Origin: Opitutaceae bacterium | GTDB lineage: Bacteria > Verrucomicrobiota > Verrucomicrobiia > Opitutales > Opitutaceae | Reading direction: 5' to 3' | Assembly (NCBI GenBank): GCA_015075305.1 | Contig: JABTUS010000004.1 | Location: forward strand, 302,679-366,678 | DNA length: 64,000 bases | In this document: piece by piece, positions 51,552 to 60,600 of the stretch | Layout: every line of letters begins with the position of its first letter | How positions within the stretch are numbered: position 1 is the first letter of the stretch | Notes under the pieces: generated by a model | Told to the model about the DNA's origin: nothing | What the model saw: the letters and a program-made list of their open reading frames with translations, nothing else | Database searches by the model: none | Translations under genes and position numbers: made by a program

Positions 51552-53263
51552 GCGGTGGCAGTGACTGGCCGCCCGGCGGGCGGAGTGCGCAAAAACGCCT
51601 GGATCAGGGCGCTGAACACCATGCATGCAAAGCAGCCGATCAGATTGTACCACAGATAGCTGATCTTGAGATTGGCGAAACAGACAAGGACGCCAGTCTG
51701 AGCCAGGATCGCCCCCCAGAACGCGGCATGCCCCTGAACCCGGCGGAGGACGAATGCGACGAGGAAAAGGCCGAGAATGACGCCGTAAAATAGCGATCCG
51801 AGAATGTTGATCGCCTCGACGAGGTTCTCGACGACGTTTGCAAAGAGGGCAAACAGGATGCCGACAACACCCCAGCCAGCAGTGGCGATCTTGGACACAA
51901 GCAATGACTGGTTGTCCGAGCCCCTTGGATTGATGACGTGGTGGTAGATGTCGATTGATGTCGTCGTGCCGAGTGCGCTCATTTCGGCGGAAAGCGAGGA
52001 AAGAGCCGCGGCAAATATCACGGCGATGAGGAGGCCGACCAGCCCCACGGGAAGTTGTTCAAGGATGAACGTGATGAAAACGTAGTCGGAGTCCTTTGTC
52101 TTCACGGCCGGATCCCTGGCGAGCAGGGTGGCCTTGGCTTCCGCGCGAACCGCCTGGGCGGCGGCGTGGGCGGAACGAACCGCGGCAAGCGCCTTTTCTG
52201 TGGCGCTGGCATCTCCGTGGGATCGGGCGTCGAGCCACGCGCGCAGCGCGGCGCGCTTTGTCTCCATGCGGTCGGAATAGCTGGTCTCGTAGGCCTTCAG
52301 GACCTCTCCGCCCTGCGCATTCACGTGATGCTTCCACGTGGTCTGATCGAAAAAGACGGGGGAGGGTGCGAACTGATAGAACACGAAGAGCATGACGCCG
52401 AGCAGGAGAATGAAGAACTGCATCGGAATCTTCATGACAGCGTTGAACATGAGCCCGAGGCGGCTTTCGCGCACCGAGGTTCCTGAAAGGTATCGCTGAA
52501 CCTGGGACTGGTCCGTTCCGAAATAGGAAAGGGAGAGAAAAATGCCCCCGAACACGCCCGACCAGATCGTGTAGCGCTGATTCAGATCGAGCGAGTAGAC
52601 GACCGCGTTCAGCTTGTCGAAGCCTGCAGCCACGGCAAAGGCCTCCCGCACCGAGACCTCCGCCGGAAGCTTCAGGAGGAGCACGGCAAACGCCGTGGCC
52701 ATGCCGACAAAGATGACAGCCATCTGGTATTTTTGTGTGATGTTGACCGCATCGTTTCCTCCGACAGCGGTGTAGACGATGGTCAGGATCCCGGTCCCAA
52801 GGATCGTCAGGTCCAGATCCCAGCCCATGACGGTGGAGAGCACGATTGCCGGGGCATAGATCGTGATTCCCGATGCAAATCCGCGCTGAAGAAGGAAGAG
52901 CGCGGCACCGAGCAGTCGCGTCTTTCCGTCAAAGCGCCTGCCCAGATACTCATAGGCGGTGAATACGCCGCTGCGGCGGTACAACGGCAGAAAGACGGCC
53001 GCCACGATGATCAGTGCGAAGGGCAGACCAAAATAGTTCTGAACAAATCCCATTCCGCTTTCGAAGCCCTGGCCAGGCGTGGACAGAAACGTCACTGCGC
53101 TCGCCTGAGTTGCCATTACAGACAGCCCGATGGTTCCCCAGCCGACGTCCTTTTGCCCGCTCAAGTAGCCCTCGAGTGTCGCGCGATTGCGCGAGCGCCA
53201 GACTCCATACGCGGCGATGCCCACCATCGAGGCCACGAGCACAAGATAATCGAGCGGCCTCAT
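51548..53263 (-). CDS. Sodium:solute symporter (SSS/SLC5 family)
   Basis: A 571-residue transporter with about 13 helices. The SSS region includes GYLSGQKDVGWGTIGLSVMA near the start, and LSYFGTDQSQVQRYLSGTSV midway, plus the late AALSSLSAEMSALGTTTSID with sodium-site Ser residues. A hydrophilic, helical Ala/Lys-rich insertion of about 85 residues lies between helices, at about 310-395 (RAEAKATLLARDPAV). Substrate unknown. It overlaps the small membrane protein by 4 bases upstream and the BshC-like gene by 4 bases downstream, so it belongs to the bacillithiol-type operon. Confidence 0.9.
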   Translation of the reverse strand: MRPLDYLVLVASMVGIAAYGVWRSRNRATLEGYLSGQKDVGWGTIGLSVMATQASAVTFLSTPGQGFESGMGFVQNYFGLPFALIIVAAVFLPLYRRSGVFTAYEYLGRRFDGKTRLLGAALFLLQRGFASGITIYAPAIVLSTVMGWDLDLTILGTGILTIVYTAVGGNDAVNITQKYQMAVIFVGMATAFAVLLLKLPAEVSVREAFAVAAGFDKLNAVVYSLDLNQRYTIWSGVFGGIFLSLSYFGTDQSQVQRYLSGTSVRESRLGLMFNAVMKIPMQFFILLLGVMLFVFYQFAPSPVFFDQTTWKHHVNAQGGEVLKAYETSYSDRMETKRAALRAWLDARSHGDASATEKALAAVRSAHAAAQAVRAEAKATLLARDPAVKTKDSDYVFITFILEQLPVGLVGLLIAVIFAAALSSLSAEMSALGTTTSIDIYHHVINPRGSDNQSLLVSKIATAGWGVVGILFALFANVVENLVEAINILGSLFYGVILGLFLVAFVLRRVQGHAAFWGAILAQTGVLVCFANLKISYLWYNLIGCFACMVFSALIQAFLRTPPAGRPVTATA

Positions 53264-53406
53264 TCAGCTAGATACGGCAGAATGCTCAGGATGGCGACGA
53301 AAAGAAGGAACATGCCGGCGACAAACAGATAGACTGCGCCCCAGGAGCGAAAGCCCGGCACTCCGGGTTGTTCGTCGGGCATTTCAGATGACTTCGGTTC
53401 CACCAT
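53260..53406 (-). CDS. 48-residue single-pass membrane microprotein
   Basis: A short gene from the ATG at 53406 to a TGA overlapping the symporter ATG (ATGA), 22 bases after the PIG-L gene. Product: an acidic, Pro-containing N-terminus (MVEPKSSEMPDEQPGVPG), then one hydrophobic helix (WGAVYLFVAGMFLLFVAI) and a short end. The overlap, the hydrophobic helix and the lack of alternative coding suggest a real protein. Small single-pass subunits accompany several SSS symporters; a similar accessory role is plausible but unproven. Confidence 0.75.
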   Translation of the reverse strand: MVEPKSSEMPDEQPGVPGFRSWGAVYLFVAGMFLLFVAILSILPYLAE

Positions 53407-53428
53407 GGTTCAAGGGGTCTTGGGCTGG

Positions 53429-55966
53429 TTACTTGCCGAGCGAAAGCAAATTGGCAAACAGCCGGTAGGCACCCGGAACCCCTGCGGGCAGTTCGCGAAA
53501 GAATGAGAGTCCGGTGTAGACGAAATACCCCTTGCCGTGCCGTGCCACCAGCAGCGCGCCCTGAAGCTGCGGCTCCCCGGCGTCGGCACAGGAAAGAATC
53601 GGCGTGAAATGGCTGTCCCATCGACTCGGAAAGTAGAGGCCGCGCTCCTGCACCCAATGATCGAAGTCCGCGTCAGAGATGAGGTTTGGTTGTGTCATCG
53701 CCGGATGATCCTTCGCGAGCACCGTGACTGCAGCCGATTCATCGACCACGCGCTCACGTGACAGGGTCAGATCGTACGGCGCAAAACGGGAGGACTTGAG
53801 TTCCGCTGTCGTATTGTACTGCACGATCACGGTCCCCCCGTTGCGCGCATACTCAAACAATGCGGGGAGAATCTGCTCAATGTCAGCCCGCGTATTGAAT
53901 GCGCGCACACCCAGCACCACGCTGTCGAACGCACGGAGTTGTTCGACAGTGAATCCCGAGGTTTCGAGCATCGTGACATCATAACCCATTCGCCGGATGC
54001 CATCGGCGACGAGATCACCAGCTCCGGGAAGATAGCCAACTGACTTTCCCTTGATGGCCAGCTTCAGGCAGACGAGACGCGCCTCGGCAGGAGGCTGCAG
54101 AAGCTGTGCGGGAATATGATCATGGCGGATGTCGATCCGACTCGTGCGAACGACCGCTCCGTCGAGGATCGCGCGAGCGCCCAGTGTTCCTGTCGCCGGT
54201 CGATCGGGAGCCGTGAGGGTGAAGGACATCCGTGCGCGCGCACCCCGATCCTTGAGATCGAAGGGCTGCGACAGCGGCTGCACCGTCCACCCGTCGGGCG
54301 CATCCAGGAGCAGGCGGCCGTTTGCTCGGGCGCGCGTGGCGGACACTTCAACCATCACCACCTTGGATGCACCAGGAGAGAGGAGCTCCAGGTCCTGGGG
54401 GAAATGAAGCGTGACAGGTGGAACAACTTGGACCTGGCGACGAATTTCCCCTCGTATGGGATCGTCGATCACCTCCACTACGGAGTCTGGCACCGACATG
54501 AGTTTCCCGTTGATTTCCAGGTCATGCGCCACCGGCATCACCGGGCTGTTTTCAGGAGTGCCTATCAGGCGGGCGTCGTCCACCCGGAAAGTGCCTTCGT
54601 CGCCCCGCTCCCGCAGCCAATACGGTGTGCTGGGCGGCGCATCCGCCGCGATTGCTGGCGAAGCCGACTGCTCTGCAAAGCGCCCAAGGGCCAGCGTTTG
54701 ATCCGCCTTGACTGCCTCACCGCTTTGCAGGAGGCGACTCCGAACCCAGCGCACGTGCACTCCCTGAGACAGACTGCGCACGAGGACCCGGAGCTTCACA
54801 GGCACGCTTTCTCCAGCCAGGACTTCGGCACGAGGTGTTGTCGCTTCAACAAACAACCCAAGACAGGCGAGTATGATCCTGTCGAGTTGGGCCCGCTTGT
54901 CCGCCAGCATCGCCGGGCTTTCGGGGTATGCCAGTTTGATGAGTTGCTCACGCACATCAAGCAGGCCGGGAATGCTGGCCGCCGGATTTCCCGGTAGAAA
55001 TGTCTTCATGACCCGCTGCATGGATTCCCCGATTCCCGCGCCTCCGGGAATGCGGGCCCAGGATGTCTCAATCCCATCAAGAATGTCGCGCTCCGCAGGT
55101 TTTCCGGCGATCAGCGTGAACACATCGGATCCTGAAGCGCGGTTGGCAACGGAGCCGAATCCCTGGCTCTTGTGCTGGCTTCTGCTGCGGGCGGCAATCT
55201 CGCCGAACGATTCTCCCAGGAGCGGATTGTAGACGCCGGAATCCACCTGGAGCGCAATGACCGGAGATTCACGGTTTCCACCCCGCATTCCCGCGGAAAA
55301 GGAATTCCAAAGCAGCCGGGTCGGCTTCCAGACCTGCAGGCCGTCCAGCGCAATCTGCTCCGGGAAGGCATCGGGTTCCCCGGCCATTTTGAACGCCTCG
55401 CCGGCAAGTATCGCGGAAGCGGTGTGATGCCCATGGGTCGTGCCTGCTCCCGCTGAAAAGCGCGTTATGATCACATCGGGTTGAAATCTCCGGATCACTC
55501 GCACGACATCCGAAAGCACCGCCGTCCGGTCCCAAATGTGCAGGGTTTCCTCCGGCGTCTTGGAGAATCCAAAATCGTTTGCCCGCGTGAAGAACTGCTC
55601 CGCACCGTCTATTCTGCGCGCCGCGAGAAGCTCCTGCGTGCGGATGACGCCGAGTTGGTCGCGCAGTTCCGGACCCACCAGATTCTGTCCGCCGTCCCCT
55701 CGGGTAAGCGAAAGATATCCGGTCGCATACCCACGGCCGCGGGCAAGGTAGGAGAGGAGCCGCGTGTTCTCGTCGTCAGGATGCGCGGCGACATAGAGCA
55801 CGCGTCCAAGCTGAAGAAACGAATTGAGGTCCTGCAGGATGGCACCCGTGTCCATTGGCATCGCCGAAACCTGCGCGCGGTACGGACTGGAGTCCGCGGC
55901 CATTGATTGGGAAAGCGTGATCACGGCGAAGGCCACGGATGCGGTCAGAACCTTGTGGGAGGACAT
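53429..55966 (-). CDS. Large secreted PIG-L family deacetylase-like protein
   Basis: An 845-residue protein. The ATG at 55966 gives a signal peptide (MSSHKVLTASVAFAVITLSQSMA); an ATG at 55987 adds seven residues. An N-terminal PIG-L domain (about 45-270) has VLYVAAHPDDENTRLLSYLA and the later His motif TTHGHHTASAI. The middle is beta-sandwich-like, and the C-terminal third contains a Rossmann-like region (AIKGKSVGYLPGAGDLVADG, FDSVVLGVRAFNTR) ending with FVYTGLSFFREL. Similar large PIG-L proteins are frequent in Bacteroidota and Verrucomicrobiota next to a symporter and bshB1. Substrate unknown; probably periplasmic. Confidence 0.87.
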   Translation of the reverse strand: MSSHKVLTASVAFAVITLSQSMAADSSPYRAQVSAMPMDTGAILQDLNSFLQLGRVLYVAAHPDDENTRLLSYLARGRGYATGYLSLTRGDGGQNLVGPELRDQLGVIRTQELLAARRIDGAEQFFTRANDFGFSKTPEETLHIWDRTAVLSDVVRVIRRFQPDVIITRFSAGAGTTHGHHTASAILAGEAFKMAGEPDAFPEQIALDGLQVWKPTRLLWNSFSAGMRGGNRESPVIALQVDSGVYNPLLGESFGEIAARSRSQHKSQGFGSVANRASGSDVFTLIAGKPAERDILDGIETSWARIPGGAGIGESMQRVMKTFLPGNPAASIPGLLDVREQLIKLAYPESPAMLADKRAQLDRIILACLGLFVEATTPRAEVLAGESVPVKLRVLVRSLSQGVHVRWVRSRLLQSGEAVKADQTLALGRFAEQSASPAIAADAPPSTPYWLRERGDEGTFRVDDARLIGTPENSPVMPVAHDLEINGKLMSVPDSVVEVIDDPIRGEIRRQVQVVPPVTLHFPQDLELLSPGASKVVMVEVSATRARANGRLLLDAPDGWTVQPLSQPFDLKDRGARARMSFTLTAPDRPATGTLGARAILDGAVVRTSRIDIRHDHIPAQLLQPPAEARLVCLKLAIKGKSVGYLPGAGDLVADGIRRMGYDVTMLETSGFTVEQLRAFDSVVLGVRAFNTRADIEQILPALFEYARNGGTVIVQYNTTAELKSSRFAPYDLTLSRERVVDESAAVTVLAKDHPAMTQPNLISDADFDHWVQERGLYFPSRWDSHFTPILSCADAGEPQLQGALLVARHGKGYFVYTGLSFFRELPAGVPGAYRLFANLLSLGK

Positions 55967-56220
55967 TGGCTTGAAAGTTTGCGGCACAGCGCAACGTGAG
56001 TCCAGAAGCCGGCGGGTATCATCACGTCGCAGTCAGAGCGGAAAATCATCCAAGATGCCTGCTGGAATAAGACGAGGAAGGAATCGCCCTTGCGGGGAGA
56101 TTTTCTGAATGATTTCTGTAACCAGGTGTGACAATGCGGCGTCTGCGCGCTCTGCCGGACCCTGGCTCCCGGGGAGGGCGGGATACAACCCAATGGACCC
56201 GTGCGCCCCAGGGCATGCCG

Positions 56221-57339
56221 TCAATCGAAAGCAGCCGGATGCACGACTGACGGAGGGGAATCCTCGATTCTCCCCGCGCTGCCGATCACGGCGCAACCGA
56301 TCTCCTGGGCGGTGACAGGCCGGGCACTTGCACCATTGCACCATTTGCTCTCGATCAGGATCAACTTGGGCCTGTCTGGAATGCCCCTTTCGTGACGCAG
56401 CAGTTGACCCGCAAGCATGTCGAGCGCCGCCGACCCTATTCCCTCGGCATCCTGAACAATTCCGGCGATTGTTCCATCAGGCTTGTCGACATCAAGATCA
56501 GCATAGGAGGCGTCTTTCGGCACCCTTCGTCCGCTCGCGCGAAGCCAGTTGAGGATGCATGCATCCGCCCCGACAACCGCATCAAGCTTGTTGCGGCCAA
56601 ACCAGTCGAGGAATGCCGTCTCTTCAAGTCTGGCAGGCTTGTGGATGCTTGCAGCATCCGACCGGCCATCATCAAACATTTGCAGCAGGTATCCGGCGGT
56701 CCACAGGCCCATCACACGGCGATCATGCTCTCGCGAAAGCGCAAGTCCGATTCTGCGGTGTCCGCCGGCGGCAAGCGCCCGCACTGCCGTGCGAGCGGAA
56801 GCGACATGATTGTCGCTCGCGCGATGAAGTCGAGGTGCGGTCAGCGTGTATGCGATCGCAACAGCGGAGAACTGGCTCCAGTCGAGCGCCATTGCGTCCG
56901 GTGCCGGAAGCGGCGCGATCATGACTCCGGTGATGCCGCGGGTGGCGATGATGTCGCTGAGCCGGGCGGCATGCCCGTCGGCATCACCGAGCCAGAAATG
57001 CTCAAGGTGATACCCCGCCGCCATCGCACGCGCAACCGCGCCTTCATGGACGCGACGAAAAAAGGGGAATCTTTTCCAGCCATCCCTGCGGGGATGTGCG
57101 GTGACCCATGCGAGCGTCACCCGTTCAGTCACCGGCTGGCCGGAGCGAATCGCGCTCATCGCCTCGGCAAGGAGCGGATTCGGCTTCCAACCCAGGTCGA
57201 GTGCAAGTTGCTGCAGTCGCGTCCGGGTGGCTGCGGGAATGCGTGGGTGATTTCGAAGAGCCATTGAAACGGCGGCGACGGAGACACCCGCACGCTGCGC
57301 GATTGAACGAAGTGAAGGACCGGATGCGTGGCTTCGCAT
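56221..57339 (-). CDS. LacI family transcriptional regulator
   Basis: A 372-residue LacI/GalR-type regulator: HTH at 9-60 (LRSIAQRAGVSVAAVSMALR, then RIPAATRTRLQQLALDLGWK) and a periplasmic-binding-protein-like effector domain (GITGVMIAPLPAPDAM, VRALAAGGHRRIGLALSREH, LDAVVGADACILNWLRASGR). It likely represses sugar genes on binding of a sugar or derivative. Target genes are not evident nearby; a candidate operator lies upstream at 57584-57597. It follows the histidine kinase gene on the same strand by 265 bases. Confidence 0.9.
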   Translation of the reverse strand: MRSHASGPSLRSIAQRAGVSVAAVSMALRNHPRIPAATRTRLQQLALDLGWKPNPLLAEAMSAIRSGQPVTERVTLAWVTAHPRRDGWKRFPFFRRVHEGAVARAMAAGYHLEHFWLGDADGHAARLSDIIATRGITGVMIAPLPAPDAMALDWSQFSAVAIAYTLTAPRLHRASDNHVASARTAVRALAAGGHRRIGLALSREHDRRVMGLWTAGYLLQMFDDGRSDAASIHKPARLEETAFLDWFGRNKLDAVVGADACILNWLRASGRRVPKDASYADLDVDKPDGTIAGIVQDAEGIGSAALDMLAGQLLRHERGIPDRPKLILIESKWCNGASARPVTAQEIGCAVIGSAGRIEDSPPSVVHPAAFD

Positions 57340-57583
57340 GGGAGGAACCCCTGTTCAACAGGTTGAATTACCGCGTTCCGGTGCTCCCTGTCGGTGCGGA
57401 ATGGGAGATGCCTGAACCATCTGATCCAGCGGCAGGGCGGATGTTTCGGACCGGAAGAGAATGAGCCGCGCAAGGGCCATCAGGGTGGAAATCGTTGTTC
57501 ATGGATGGATCCAGCGGGCGCTGGCCGCGCGGAATCAATTCGCACAGACATGAATCTCAAACCTGCGTTGAGCGCAAACCTTT

Positions 57584-57597
57584 GCTTAACGTCAAGC
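57584..57597. promoter_or_regulatory. Candidate LacI-family operator upstream of the LacI gene
   Basis: GCTTAACGTCAAGC is a 14-base near-palindrome with one mismatched pair and a central CG, the usual form of LacI-type operators. GCAAACCTTTGC (57574-57585), an inverted repeat with a CC centre, overlaps its left end. Both lie between the kinase stop and the LacI gene, 245 bases upstream of its start, so autoregulation is possible. Confidence 0.3.
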
Positions 57598-57604
57598 GCT
57601 GGAT

Positions 57605-60600
57605 TCAGGATGAGCGGAGAGCGACACCTCCGCCATGATCCGCAAAATGCTTCCTGATGATCTCCGCAATCTCATTGATTTTCACGGGCTTGGTCACGTA
57701 GTCATCCATACCGGCGGCCATGCACGCCTCGCGGTCACCCTGCAGCGCGTTGGCGGTGAGTGCGACTATCACCGGCTGCCGCGACTTGGGGAAGATTTCA
57801 CGTATTTTTCTGGAGGCCTCAAATCCATCCATCTCCGGCATCTGGAGGTCCATGAACACAAGATCGTGCGGATGCTGGGTGAGTGCAGTCAGCGCCTCCA
57901 GCCCGTTGCCCGCGGTTGCTGCGCGATAGCCGAGTCGCTCCAGAAATCGAAGGGCAACCTTCTGATTCACCGGATTGTCCTCCACAACGAGCACGCTGAT
58001 GGGGACCTCGCCGGCAAGGATCTGGGCTTGGGCTGGCGGCACGGCTGGACTGGGGGCATCCGTCCGACTTGCCGCCATCACGCTGGCCAGTGCGCGGATG
58101 AGCGACTGCGTCTTCAGGGGTTTTGCCGCGGTTGCGAGCGAACTCCGCTCTCCGACCTGCCCGGATTGCGCGCCAACCGGCACAAGCACGACGGTTGGCA
58201 GACGGAGCGAAGCCAGGCGTGCGGAGAGGATTTCACCCGCCTCGGATGCGAGGATCCCCTGGTCGACTATGGCGGCAAAGGGCTTTCCCGTCGTGAGCAG
58301 CCTCAATGCCTCACCAGCGGACTCGGCGGGTTCAGCGACCACGTCGCCCGTGCGCAGGATTCGAGCGAGTCGCCGGAGCGTTCGAGTCTCATTGCCCGCA
58401 CAGAGCACGCTCTGGTACTGAAGTTCGCGCGGTAGAGGAATCGGTGCGATGCCGTCCGGCGCAGGCACCGGCTCGATGGGGATGGTGAAGGAGAAGACTG
58501 AGCCTTGGTTGATTGCGCTCTCCACTCGAATTTCTCCACCCATGAGGGCTGTGAGACGCTGGCAGATGGCAAGCCCGAGTCCCGTGCCGCCGTACTTTCT
58601 CGTGGTTGACGAATCGACCTGGCTGAAGGGCTTGAAGAGCCGGTTGACGCGTTCCGGCGGAATGCCGATGCCGGTGTCGTGCACCGCAAAGCATGCCCAG
58701 ATCCGATTCTGGTTTTCAGGCGCGCCTTCCGGTGGATCCGCCCGGGACACCTCGACCGCCACACTGCCCTGGGGGGTGAATTTCACCGCGTTGTTCACAA
58801 GATTGACAAGGACCTGCCGCAGGCGGGTGGCGTCACCCGTGATCCAATCCGGGACGCCCTCATGGATGTAGTAGGTCAGCTCGACTCCTTTTGCCGCGGC
58901 GGCCATGGCGAAAAGGTCGAAGGCCTCCTCGACACAGGCCTGCAGATCAACGGGCTGCTGTTCGAGCTCCATCTTGCCCGATTCAATCTTTGAAAAATCC
59001 AGGATGTCGTTGATGATCGTCAGCAACGCCTCGCCGGAAGTGCGTATGGTCGCAACGTAGTCCGACTGCTCGGGTGAGAGCGGCGTTTCAAGCAGAAGGC
59101 TGGTCATGCCGATCACCCCGTTCATCGGAGTCCGGATCTCATGGGACATGGAGGCCAGGAATTCGCTCTTCGCGCGGGAGGCGTCGTCGGCTTCCGCCTT
59201 GGCCCGGCGCAGCGCGGTTTCAGTGGCCACGCGGCCCGTTATGTCGGCTTCAATGGCAATGAAGTTCTCCAGCACTCCCTGTTCATTGCGGACAGGCTGG
59301 ATCTCGAGATGGACATGGTACTTTCTTCCTGTCTTCGAGTAATTGACGAGATCGGTTGAAATGCCTTCACCGCGCTCCATCGCCGACTTGACGCGCCGGA
59401 CAATGCGGGGGTCGCTCTCAGGCCCGGTCATGAAAAACTGGGGGCCACGTCCGACCACCTCGGCGAGTGAGTATTCCATTATCCGGAGGAAGGATTCGTT
59501 GACCCATTCGATGGTGCCGTCCGGCTTGGCGATTATGACCATGTTGTCGGTCCGCGAGGCAACCAGCGAAAGCTTGCGTGCGGCGGACTGACTTTCACGA
59601 AGCGCGTGCTCCGCAGCCTTTCGAGACGTGACATCCTGGATGGTGCCGATGATGCGGACGGGCACACCCGGCTGATCGTTGGCGGTAAACGCCCGCGATC
59701 GCGCATAGACCCAGCGCCAGGAGCCGTCCGCAACGCGAATCCTGTATTCTGGATCGATCAGATTGCGCTCACCGCAGAGCTGGAGGTTCCAGGCTTCACG
59801 GTATCGCTCGAGATCATCGGGATGCACAAACGTCTCCCATACCTCAAAGGTGAGGGGAGTGGACGCCGGATCGTGGCCGACAATGGACCAGATGCCGGGA
59901 CTGTAGTAGACTCGATTCGTCGCGAGCTGCCACTCGAAGATGCCCAGCAGGGTGGAGTCGAGGGCCAGCCTAAGCCGCTCATCCGAAACCTTCAGCATGC
60001 CTTCCACCCTCCGTCTCTCGTCGTTCTCGGCAAGCAGGCGCCTGTTCGATTGTTCGGCTGCCCTCAGCCCCGACCTGGCAGCCCGGGCAAGATGCACGGA
60101 AAGCCCTAGCAGGAGTGTGATGCCGATTCCCGCAATCAGCGCGAGTTCCGGCAGATACCGCCGGTTTGAAGCCAGAAGCGCCTCTGTCGGAGAGAGCTCA
60201 ATGTGCACGCGCCGGTCATGCACGGTGAAGGCTTTGATAATGGCCTCCTCAGGAACACCTGGAGCATCATCCATCGGCGGATAGACCCTGACGCCATCAA
60301 TCGACACTGTGCAATGATAGCGCCCCGCCAGTTTTGCCTTCATGTCGATTGCACCGAAAAAGCGTCTGTAGGTGAACTCGCCACCCACATAACCAACCAC
60401 GCGATTTCCGTTGAGCAACGGGGCAAAGATGGCAAATCCGGGCCCCATGCCAGGAATGACAATGGTGCCGGAAAGCGCGGATCCCAGCGTCTTTTGAGCT
60501 ATGTCCAGTGTCTCACGTCGAACCGTTTCCTTGTCGAACGACACACCGAGCGAGCCCTCGTTTCCGCGCAGAGGATAGACGTGGATGGGATTCCGTGCTG

